Assembly (NCBI GenBank): GCA_051878085.1
Contig: JBJEJN010000148.1
Span: 1 to 8,463 of the forward strand
Reading direction: 5' to 3'
Length of the DNA: 8,463 bases
Source: SFTH01 sp051878085
Lineage (GTDB): Bacteria > Bacillota > Clostridia > Christensenellales > Aristaeellaceae
The notes beneath the pieces are model-generated. The model did not search any database. It had not been told where the DNA came from and saw only the letters and a program-made list of their open reading frames with translations. A program made the translations under genes and the position numbers. Shown here piece after piece: positions 1-6,464 of this stretch (its first letter is position 1; the number at the start of each line of letters is the position of its first letter).

Positions 1-2
1 TG

Positions 3-1220
3 TTCCTGGTGGACAAGCCCTCGTTCCTGACCTCGGCTTCCGCCACGCCCACTCCTGCGCCGATCATCACCGTAACGGAAGCGCCCACTGCGGTTCCCAC
101 GCCTGAGCCGACTGCGGAGCCCACTGCTGAGCCCACCGCTGTTCCCACGGCTGAGCCCACCGTCGAGGCCAACATTGAGCCGGCCATCGTCTTTAATTCT
201 CTGACCGAGGTCACGGCTGAGCCGACTGCGGAGCCCACCGCCGAGCCGACTGCGGAGCCCACGGCTGAGCCGACGCCGGAACCGACCGCCGAGCCTACGC
301 CGGAACCCACCGCGGAGCCCACGCCGGAACCGACCGCCGAGCCGACGCCGGAACCCACCGCTGAGCCCACGCCGGAACCGACTGCGGAGCCGACGCCGGA
401 GCCCACTGCCGAGCCGACGCCCGAGCCGGTCATCGTGCCCTTCGGTGAGAGCTGCACCTTCGATACGCAGATCACCTCCACGGGCAGCGCGCGCCTGGTT
501 GCGGATGACGCGGCCTATGAGACGCTGAACCTCACCCTGCGCGTGGATGCCTACAAGGATCCCGCCTACTTTGAGGCGACCTATTCCGACACCTACAACC
601 TCCAGGGCAACGAGGCGGCCATCATGTTCGACCTCACCCTGAACGGCTACACCGGCACCACGGAGATCATCCCGCAGAACTTCCTGCTGATCACCTGCTG
701 CGGCGAGGACGCGAGCGTCACCGCCCAGAGCTTCCAGCTGATGGACAGTGAGATCGCAGGCAAGACCAACATCGCCATCACCAGCGACGTGACCAGCACG
801 CTCTACAAGCGCTACGATTACAACGCCGACCAGGGCGATATGGTCTACATGGTCGTGACCACCTACAACGACGGCGAGGCAGCTACCTACTGGTTCGAGA
901 TTCAGGGCCCCGAGGAGGAGCCTGTGGCCGAAGCCGAAGCCGAAACCGAGACGACTGCGCCTGCGGAGACCGCAACCACCACCGAAACCTCCGACAGCGG
1001 CATCGACCCCAACACCTGGCTGACCATCGGCAGCCGCGGCGAGGAGGTCAAGAAGCTGCAGGCGAAGCTGATCGAGCTGGGCCTGCTGACCGGCTCTCCG
1101 GACGGCCAGTACGGCAAGTACACCGCCAGCGCCGTGCAGATCATGCAGAAGAAGTTCGGCATGGAGCAGACCGGCGTCGCCACCGCCTCCTTCCTGAAGA
1201 AGCTTTACGGCATCGAATAA
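3..1220 (+). CDS. Peptidoglycan-binding surface protein with TAEP/TPEP stalk (5' end outside window)
   Basis: The reading frame is open to the left edge, so the N-terminus is missing. A GTG at 9 is in frame but has no ribosome binding site before it. Residue numbers here count from that GTG. Residues 25-55 are an irregular Thr/Pro/Glu stretch. Residues 69-140 are 18 uninterrupted T[A/P]EP tetrapeptides, a typical extended wall-spanning stalk. Residues about 142-300 form a folded-looking, beta-rich domain that I do not recognise; it only loosely recalls DUF4352/Ig-like modules. An acidic Glu/Ala/Thr linker follows. Residues 337-403 read as a PGB_1 peptidoglycan-binding domain (IGSRGEEVKKLQAKLIELG, then DGQYG, then the QKKFG region, ending at the C-terminus). 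The protein probably binds the wall through its C-terminus, and any catalytic or membrane part would be upstream. A terminator follows, so it is transcribed separately from the amidase. Confidence 0.85.
   Translation, partial: FLVDKPSFLTSASATPTPAPIITVTEAPTAVPTPEPTAEPTAEPTAVPTAEPTVEANIEPAIVFNSLTEVTAEPTAEPTAEPTAEPTAEPTPEPTAEPTPEPTAEPTPEPTAEPTPEPTAEPTPEPTAEPTPEPTAEPTPEPVIVPFGESCTFDTQITSTGSARLVADDAAYETLNLTLRVDAYKDPAYFEATYSDTYNLQGNEAAIMFDLTLNGYTGTTEIIPQNFLLITCCGEDASVTAQSFQLMDSEIAGKTNIAITSDVTSTLYKRYDYNADQGDMVYMVVTTYNDGEAATYWFEIQGPEEEPVAEAEAETETTAPAETATTTETSDSGIDPNTWLTIGSRGEEVKKLQAKLIELGLLTGSPDGQYGKYTASAVQIMQKKFGMEQTGVATASFLKKLYGIE
213..428 (+). repeat. Tandem T[A/P]EP-coding repeat, 18 x 12 bases
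   Basis: Eighteen in-frame 12-base units encode four TAEP tetrapeptides and then seven TAEP-TPEP pairs, giving a 24-base higher-order unit. Third codon positions vary between units, but the peptide does not. A looser cluster of the same motif lies at about 75-170, separated by a non-repetitive spacer (residues about 54-68). Such arrays encode flexible stalks and change length easily by slippage. Confidence 0.9.
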
Positions 1221-1234
1221 TCCAGAGCACATCT

Positions 1235-1272
1235 ATGGGAGCGATTCATCCGAATCGCTCCCGTTTCATTTG
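1235..1272 (+). terminator. Rho-independent terminator after the peptidoglycan-binding protein
   Basis: A perfect 10-bp inverted repeat (1237-1246 with 1253-1262, GGGAGCGATT/AATCGCTCCC) encloses a 6-base loop and can be extended by A-T and T-G pairs. The short T-rich run GTTTCATTT follows. It lies 16 bases after the stop codon. The T-tract is interrupted, so termination may be incomplete. Confidence 0.8.
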
Positions 1273-1302
1273 CCCGGAGCATGAGAAAAAGTGCGGTCAA
1301 GA

Positions 1303-1332
1303 TTGACGTTGCATCCATTTTTCATGTATAAT
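1303..1332 (+). promoter_or_regulatory. Housekeeping-type promoter for the amidase unit
   Basis: TTGACG at 1303-1308 and a perfect TATAAT at 1327-1332 are separated by 18 bases, fitting a sigma-A/sigma-70 promoter. Transcription would start near 1339-1341, giving a leader of about 58 bases before the ATG at 1398. The site lies between the terminator and the amidase gene, where a promoter is expected. Confidence 0.8.
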
Positions 1333-1382
1333 GTGTAAAAATGGGGTATTTTGGATCCCGATCCGTTCCTCAATCACGCTGC

Positions 1383-1387
1383 GGAGG
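1383..1387 (+). promoter_or_regulatory. Ribosome binding site that decides the amidase start
   Basis: GGAGG ends 10 bases before the ATG at 1398. The earlier in-frame ATG at 1341 has no such site and coincides with the predicted transcription start. The signal peptide also begins exactly at 1398, so 1398 is the real start. Confidence 0.85.
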
Positions 1388-1397
1388 TTTGAACCAT

Positions 1398-4300
1398 ATG
1401 AAACAGCTTCGACGCATCCTTGCATTGCTTCTTTGCCTGCTGCTCCTGTCCGGCAGCCTGAGTGCCGCGCTGACGGAGGAATACCCGGCCCCGGTGGACG
1501 CAGATACGTTTACGGCGGAAGCGACGGCCCCGGACGCAGGCCCTGCGACGGCGGAACCTACCGCGACCCCGGATGCGTCTCCCACGGAGGAGACCACCTC
1601 CGACCCCGAAGCAAGCTCAAGTCCCGCCGCGCCCGAGAGCAGCGACGCTGCCCCCGCGCAGACGGCGGAAGCTGTTGGGACGGACGAGCCCGACGCGGAA
1701 CAGGCTCCCGCCATCGACTGCACCCGCAGCGCCCGCTATTCTCCCGCCTTTGCGGCCGGCTACGCGCTGCTTTTGTCGAGCGCAGACGGCTATTCCAGCG
1801 CGGATGATGACGAGATCGAGCTGCGCATCCGCAGCGGTGCGGTCTATGTATCCGCCCGCCGCAGCGATCGCCTGCTGGCCCACTTCGACGGCGGCGACGG
1901 CGCGCGCAGCGTCTGGATCAGCGACGAGCAGCTCCGGCCCATGTCGGAGGACGAGGTCGCGGCCTTCCGCGCCGCCAACTCCGACGCAAAGCGCTGCTTC
2001 AACGATGATCCCGGCCTGCCGCTGGCGGCGTTGGATTACGAACTGATCTCCCCGGTCACGCCCGAGATGCTGCTGGGCGCGAACAGCCTTACGCTGGGCG
2101 CGGGCGAGAGCTGCGCGCTGCCCATCTCGTTCAGTGACGGTAAGACCCACAGCTTCAGCTGCACCAGCTCCAACAAAAGCTATGTCAAGGTGACGGACGG
2201 CGTCGTGCAGGGCGTGCGCTACGGCAAGAGCGCCACCATCACCGTCACCAGCGAGTTTGGCCAGATTGCGACGCTGAAGGTGAGCGTGCTCCGCGCGCCC
2301 TCTTCGATCAGCGTGCAGCCCGCCCAGGCGGATCTCTGCCCCGGCGAGCGCCTGCCTGCCAGCGCGAAGCTGAGCGCCAAATCGGCCTCTGCGATCCGCT
2401 GGAGCAGCAGCGACGAGGCCGTCGCCACCGTGGACGAAGGCGGCATAATCACCGCCGTCGCAGCGGGCAGCGCGACCATCAGCTGCGCCAGCTTCAACGG
2501 AAAGACCGCCTCCCTCCGCCTGACGGTGCATCCCGCACCGGAGACCATCGCCCTGCCCTGCGCGGAGCTTGCGCTGGGCGTGGGCCAGACCCATGTCCTC
2601 GGCTCTACCGCCGCGCCGGAGAATTTCGGTGGCCGCAGCTATCAGAGCAGCGACCCCGCCGTGGTGGAGGTGGACGCTGCCACCGGAGAGCTGCGCGCCG
2701 TCGCCCTCGGCAGCGCCGTCATCACCGTGGAGACCTACAACGGGCGCAGCGCACAGTGCAGCGTTACTGTGAAGCCCGCACCCTCCTGCATATCCCTCTC
2801 CCAGACCGGCATGACGCTGGGCGTGGGCGAGAAGCTGCCCCTGCCCGAGGTGCAGCTGGGCGCGCCGGGCGAGGACTGCGCCGGGAGCTATTCCATTGAC
2901 AAATTCAAGGCCAAACAGGTGACGCTCAGCGATGACGGCTGCATCACCGGCGCGCGCACCGGCAGCGTGACGCTCACCTTCCGCAGCCACAACGGCTGCA
3001 CCGCGACGCTGAAGGTTGTCGTAAAGAGCGCGCCGAAGTCCGTCAAGCTCACCCCCGCAAAGGCGACGCTGGGCGTGGGCGAGACCCTGAAGCTGACGGC
3101 AACGCTGAACAGCGGCGCGACAGGCGGCATGCAGTTCACCAGCAGCAATGAGGCCGTTGCCACCGTGAATGACAGCGGCGAAATCACCGCCGTCGGCAGG
3201 GGCAGCGCCACCATCACCGTCTGCACCTACAACAAGCGCACGGCAAGCTGCGCCATCGAGGTGCTGGACGCGCCTGCGGACGTCCGCCTGAGCGCGACTC
3301 AGCTGGCGATGGGTGTAGGCGAGAGCTGCGCGCTGACGGTGAACCTGAGCGCAGGCAGCGCGGGCAGCTATCACTTTGAGAGCGATGATCCCGCCGTCGC
3401 GACCATCGACGCAGCCAGCGGAAAGATCAAGGCCGTGGCCGTGGGCAGCACCACGCTGCGCGCCATCGCCTACAACGGCGCGTCCGCCGAATGTGCACTA
3501 ACCGTGCACAGCGCGCCCACCGGCGTGGCCTTCCAGGAGAGCAACCTCACCCTGGCGGTGGGGGACAGCTATCAGCTGCTTCCGCCGAAGCTGCTGGGCG
3601 ACGATCCCGCCAGTGCCACGCTGAAGTACAGCTCCTCCAGCCGCCGCCTGAGCGTCAGCTCCACGGGCCTGCTCACTGCGAAGAGCAGCGGCAAGCTCAG
3701 CGTCAGCGTGACCACCTACAACGGCAAGAAGGCCAGCCTCAGCGTGACGGTCGTGGCCGCGCCGAAGTCCATCGCCTTTGCGCAGGACGCGCTGTACCTC
3801 TGCGTGGGCTCCTCCCATGCGCCTGCGCTGAACGTCACGCCCGCAAGCATCAGCTACCGCCTGAGCAGCTCCGACCCCGCCGTTGCCGCCATCGCCGAGG
3901 ATGGAAGGACGATCCTCGCCCTCAGCAGCGGCACGGCGACGATCACCGCCACCAGCTACAACGGCAAGACCGCAACGCTTGCGCTGACGGTGCCGCCGCT
4001 GCCGGATTCCATCGCCATCGCGCCGGAGCAGCTCACCCTGGGCTGCGGCGACAGCGCCTCCCTGAAGGCCGTGATGCCCGCAGGTCAGGACAGCAGCCTC
4101 ACGTGGGAGAGCGATGCTCCCGAGGTTGCCACCGTGGACGCAAGCGGACGGCTGCGCGCCGTCGCGCCCGGCGCGGCGACGATCACCGTGCGCAGCTACA
4201 ACGGCCTGGAGGGCCGCTGCACCGTTGCGGTGCTGAAGGCTCCCTCCCGCGTGGAGCTTCTGCCGAACCGGGCCATGCGCAGCGTGGACGAGGATCCGTT

Positions 4301-5612
4301 CCGGCTTGAGCTGCGCTTCGGCGGGGAGGGCGAGGGCGGACGCTGCACGTTTCGCAGCAGCGACGAGGCCGTTGCCACCGTGGACGCAAACGGCCTGGTC
4401 ACGCTCCGCGGCCCCGGACATGCGCGCATCAGCGTGGAGACCTACAACGGCCTGCGCGCAAGCTGCATCCTCATCGTGGGCGAAACGCCCTCGGAGATGT
4501 ACTTCGCGCAGGAGAACCTCGCCGTCGCGCTGAACGACACCATTTATCCCGAAATCGGCTTCGATCATGGCTGCGAGAGCCACAGCCTTCGCGCAGCGGA
4601 CGAGCGCATCGCCGCCGCCCGGGGCGACGGGGTCACCGGACTTGCGCTGGGAAGCACCACACTGACCGCCGTCAGCCACAGCGGCCTCACCGCCGAATGC
4701 ACGCTCACCGTCGTGCCGGAGCCCAGCGGAATCGAGCTTACGCAGAGCGAGATGTCCGTCATCCTCGGCGCAGGCGAGTCCTGCACGCTGAATGCGCGGG
4801 CGCTCCCCGACGGCGTGGGCAGCATCCGCTACACCAGCAGCGACCCGACCGTCGCCACCGTGGACGCGGTCAGCGGAGAAATCACCCCCGTGGCCATGGG
4901 CAGCTGCGTGCTCACCGCCGAAACCTACAACGGCCACAGCGCCCAGTGCGCGCTGGAGGTGCTCGGCCAGCTGTCGGGCGTGAAGATCGGCATCGACCCC
5001 GGGCATCAGGCCAAGGCGGACTACTCCCGGGAGACCATCTCGCCCACCAGCAGCAAAACCAAGGCTAAGGTGTCCAGCGGCACGGGCGGCAGGGTCACGC
5101 ACATCCCCGAGCACGTGGTGAACCTTCAGATCGGCCTGAAGCTGCGCGATGCGCTGGAGGCGCTGGGCGCGGAGGTCTACATGACCCGCACCACCGCCGA
5201 CGTGAACATCTCCAACCAGCAGCGCGCCAAGATGATGAACGATCTGGGCGTGGATCTGGTGCTGCGCATCCACTGCAACGGCGGCTCCAGCGGCAGGTAC
5301 GGCATGATGATCTACGTGCGCCAGACCGGCGCGTGCAAGGAGGAGAGCGCGGAAGCTGCGCAGCTGATCCTCGACGCCATGCAGAGGGAGACCGGTGCGA
5401 AGAGCCACGGCGTGAAGTACTCCGACACCTACACCGGCCTGAACTGGTCCACCGTTCCCAGCATGCTGATGGAGCTGGGCTACCTCACCAACGCCAGGGA
5501 GGATCGCCTGCTCAACAGTCCCGATTATCAGGACAAGCTGGTGACGGGCATGATCAACGGCATCTGCGCCTACATGGACAGGCCCGCGCCCGTCGCCATT
5601 GCACAGGAATAA
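1398..5612 (+). CDS. Secreted N-acetylmuramoyl-L-alanine amidase with twelve Ig-like (Big_2) repeats
   Basis: This 1404-residue protein should cut the bond between MurNAc and the stem-peptide L-Ala in peptidoglycan. It begins with a signal peptide (MKQLRR, a Leu-rich core, likely cleavage near residue 23). A Thr/Ala/Pro/Glu/Asp-rich linker runs to about 105. Residues about 108-215 form a compact domain, perhaps SH3-like. Twelve Ig-like repeats of 78-84 residues span 229-1194, most with an SSDxAVATVD-like strand and a closing [TS]YNGxxAxxxxTV. The C-terminal Amidase_3 domain starts at 1195. Its expected zinc ligands are H1203 (DPGH), E1238 (in PEHVVN) and H1292 (RIHCNG), the catalytic Glu is E1359 (MELGYLTN), and MTR is at 1262-1264, so it looks active. 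The insert rich in KTKAKVSSGT is familiar from Bacillota amidases. No LPXTG, SLH or other C-terminal anchor is visible. Role and catalytic residues come from family knowledge. Confidence 0.93.
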   Translation: MKQLRRILALLLCLLLLSGSLSAALTEEYPAPVDADTFTAEATAPDAGPATAEPTATPDASPTEETTSDPEASSSPAAPESSDAAPAQTAEAVGTDEPDAEQAPAIDCTRSARYSPAFAAGYALLLSSADGYSSADDDEIELRIRSGAVYVSARRSDRLLAHFDGGDGARSVWISDEQLRPMSEDEVAAFRAANSDAKRCFNDDPGLPLAALDYELISPVTPEMLLGANSLTLGAGESCALPISFSDGKTHSFSCTSSNKSYVKVTDGVVQGVRYGKSATITVTSEFGQIATLKVSVLRAPSSISVQPAQADLCPGERLPASAKLSAKSASAIRWSSSDEAVATVDEGGIITAVAAGSATISCASFNGKTASLRLTVHPAPETIALPCAELALGVGQTHVLGSTAAPENFGGRSYQSSDPAVVEVDAATGELRAVALGSAVITVETYNGRSAQCSVTVKPAPSCISLSQTGMTLGVGEKLPLPEVQLGAPGEDCAGSYSIDKFKAKQVTLSDDGCITGARTGSVTLTFRSHNGCTATLKVVVKSAPKSVKLTPAKATLGVGETLKLTATLNSGATGGMQFTSSNEAVATVNDSGEITAVGRGSATITVCTYNKRTASCAIEVLDAPADVRLSATQLAMGVGESCALTVNLSAGSAGSYHFESDDPAVATIDAASGKIKAVAVGSTTLRAIAYNGASAECALTVHSAPTGVAFQESNLTLAVGDSYQLLPPKLLGDDPASATLKYSSSSRRLSVSSTGLLTAKSSGKLSVSVTTYNGKKASLSVTVVAAPKSIAFAQDALYLCVGSSHAPALNVTPASISYRLSSSDPAVAAIAEDGRTILALSSGTATITATSYNGKTATLALTVPPLPDSIAIAPEQLTLGCGDSASLKAVMPAGQDSSLTWESDAPEVATVDASGRLRAVAPGAATITVRSYNGLEGRCTVAVLKAPSRVELLPNRAMRSVDEDPFRLELRFGGEGEGGRCTFRSSDEAVATVDANGLVTLRGPGHARISVETYNGLRASCILIVGETPSEMYFAQENLAVALNDTIYPEIGFDHGCESHSLRAADERIAAARGDGVTGLALGSTTLTAVSHSGLTAECTLTVVPEPSGIELTQSEMSVILGAGESCTLNARALPDGVGSIRYTSSDPTVATVDAVSGEITPVAMGSCVLTAETYNGHSAQCALEVLGQLSGVKIGIDPGHQAKADYSRETISPTSSKTKAKVSSGTGGRVTHIPEHVVNLQIGLKLRDALEALGAEVYMTRTTADVNISNQQRAKMMNDLGVDLVLRIHCNGGSSGRYGMMIYVRQTGACKEESAEAAQLILDAMQRETGAKSHGVKYSDTYTGLNWSTVPSMLMELGYLTNAREDRLLNSPDYQDKLVTGMINGICAYMDRPAPVAIAQE
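2079..4979 (+). repeat. Twelve tandem Ig-like domain repeats of about 240 bases
   Basis: Repeats begin at about 2079, 2310, 2550, 2793, 3045, 3285, 3528, 3774, 4014, 4254, 4500 and 4734. Period is 78-84 codons with no spacers. The most conserved parts encode LxxGxGES near the start, SSDxAVATVD in the middle and TYNGxxAxxxVTV at the end. Repeats 1 and 11 are the most diverged: neither has the YNG triplet or the VATVD strand. Repeat 4 is also atypical, with FKAKQVTLSD in place of SSDxAVATVD. Most DNA identity between repeats is modest, but some blocks are nearly identical. Confidence 0.9.
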
Positions 5613-5632
5613 ATCAATAAGGAGACATCGTC

Positions 5633-6292
5633 ATGAAGACCATCGTATGCTACGGAGATTCCAACACCTGGGGCTACATGCCCAAGCGGGAGCACCCCGA
5701 AATCACCGCAAACAACCGCTTCCCCTGGGGCGTGCGCTGGACCAGCCTGCTCCAGATGAAGCTGGGCGCGGACTACCGCGTGGTGGAGGAGGGCCTCAAC
5801 GGCCGCACCACCATGTTCGACGATCCGCTGGACGTCTGCCGCAACGGCCTGGAGGGCATCGACTACAGCATGCTCACCAACTGCCCCGTGGATCTGGTGA
5901 TCCTGATGCTGGGCACCAACGACGTGAAGGAATTCTTCGGCATGCCGCCCTACGTGATCGCCCGGGGCTGCGGACGGCTGATCGACCGCATTCAGGCGGG
6001 CGGCTACGGCCCCAACGGCGCAGCGCCCGAGATCCTGCTGGTTGCCCCGCTGAAGCTGCCCGACACGCTCCCCGGAAGCTGGCTGGGCGATGAATTCGGC
6101 CCCGGGGCCGTCGCACGCAACGACCAGTTGCCTGCGTACTACGAGAAGATCGCCGCCGAGAAGGGCGTGCACTTCCTCAACACCGCCGCCAGCGTCACCG
6201 CCGATCCCGCCGACAGCATTCACATGAACGAGGCCGGTCACGCCGCCACCGCCGAGCTGATGTACGAGCAGGTGCGGCGCATCCTGGGCTGA
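5633..6292 (+). CDS. SGNH/GDSL-family hydrolase (arylesterase/acyltransferase-like)
   Basis: This 219-residue protein has no signal peptide and is probably cytoplasmic. It is an SGNH serine esterase: GDSNTWG carries the nucleophile S10 (block I), G54 lies in EEGLNGRTT (block II), LGTND carries N96 (block III), and DSIH carries D194 and H197 (block V). The GDSxTWG, VRWT, LGAD, EEGL..RTT..DDP and DLVI.MLGTND.K..F pattern closely resembles, from memory, the M. smegmatis arylesterase/acyltransferase MsAcT, and length matches. It likely hydrolyses or transfers short acyl groups, perhaps acetyl groups on sugars; the natural substrate cannot be read from sequence. AAGGAG at 5619-5624 lies 8 bases before the ATG. 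The gap after the amidase stop is 20 bases with no terminator, so the two genes are probably cotranscribed. Confidence 0.9.
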   Translation: MKTIVCYGDSNTWGYMPKREHPEITANNRFPWGVRWTSLLQMKLGADYRVVEEGLNGRTTMFDDPLDVCRNGLEGIDYSMLTNCPVDLVILMLGTNDVKEFFGMPPYVIARGCGRLIDRIQAGGYGPNGAAPEILLVAPLKLPDTLPGSWLGDEFGPGAVARNDQLPAYYEKIAAEKGVHFLNTAASVTADPADSIHMNEAGHAATAELMYEQVRRILG

Positions 6293-6305
6293 GTCGAATC
6301 CGTAT

Positions 6306-6359
6306 TTCCAAAAGCGAATCCCAACCGCATGCCTCGCCGGTTGGGATTTACTTTTGGAA
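6306..6359. terminator. Bidirectional hairpin terminator between convergent units
   Basis: Two nested perfect arms form one long stem: 6306-6314 with 6351-6359 (9 bp) and 6317-6327 with 6338-6348 (11 bp), with a 2-by-2 internal step and a 10-base loop. The GC-rich inner stem is followed by ATTTACTTTT on the plus strand and by ATTCGCTTTT on the minus strand, so it can act in both directions. It starts 13 bases after the esterase stop. Confidence 0.85.
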
Positions 6360-6380
6360 TGGGTCGGTTTACTCCCCCGC

Positions 6381-6443
6381 CACAATAAGCATGCCCCCGC
6401 ATCCATCTGGATACGGGGGCCGCTTGTGCGCAATCAATGCGCA
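6381..6443 (-). terminator. Terminator hairpin(s) downstream of the substrate-binding protein
   Basis: The main stem pairs 6393-6404 with 6409-6420 around a 4-base loop. It is 12 bp with one mismatch and a run of six G/C pairs. On the minus strand it is followed by ATGCTTATTGT, a weak T-rich tail. A smaller hairpin, TGCGCA repeated at 6427-6432 and 6438-6443, lies between it and the stop codon at 6465. The strength suits the end of a highly expressed gene. Confidence 0.7.
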
Positions 6444-6464
6444 GACTTCAATCGATGCCGGAGA

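Noticed and set aside
9..11. GTG at 9 as the true start of the first gene
   Set aside because: No Shine-Dalgarno precedes it, no signal peptide follows, and the frame is open to the window edge, so the gene most likely starts upstream.
1341..1397. Longer amidase start at ATG 1341, adding 19 residues
   Set aside because: It coincides with the predicted transcription start, has no ribosome binding site, and would bury the signal peptide behind a non-hydrophobic extension.
2079..4979. Regular spacing as a possible CRISPR or other DNA-level array
   Set aside because: The period is about 240 bases, the units code in one continuous frame and no short identical direct repeats with unique spacers exist.
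1617..5408. Long minus-strand open frames (about 585 and 636 codons) opposite the amidase
   Set aside because: Their Ala/Gly/Arg/His-rich translations carry no domains and mirror the repeats of the sense gene; GC-rich repetitive DNA opens such frames.
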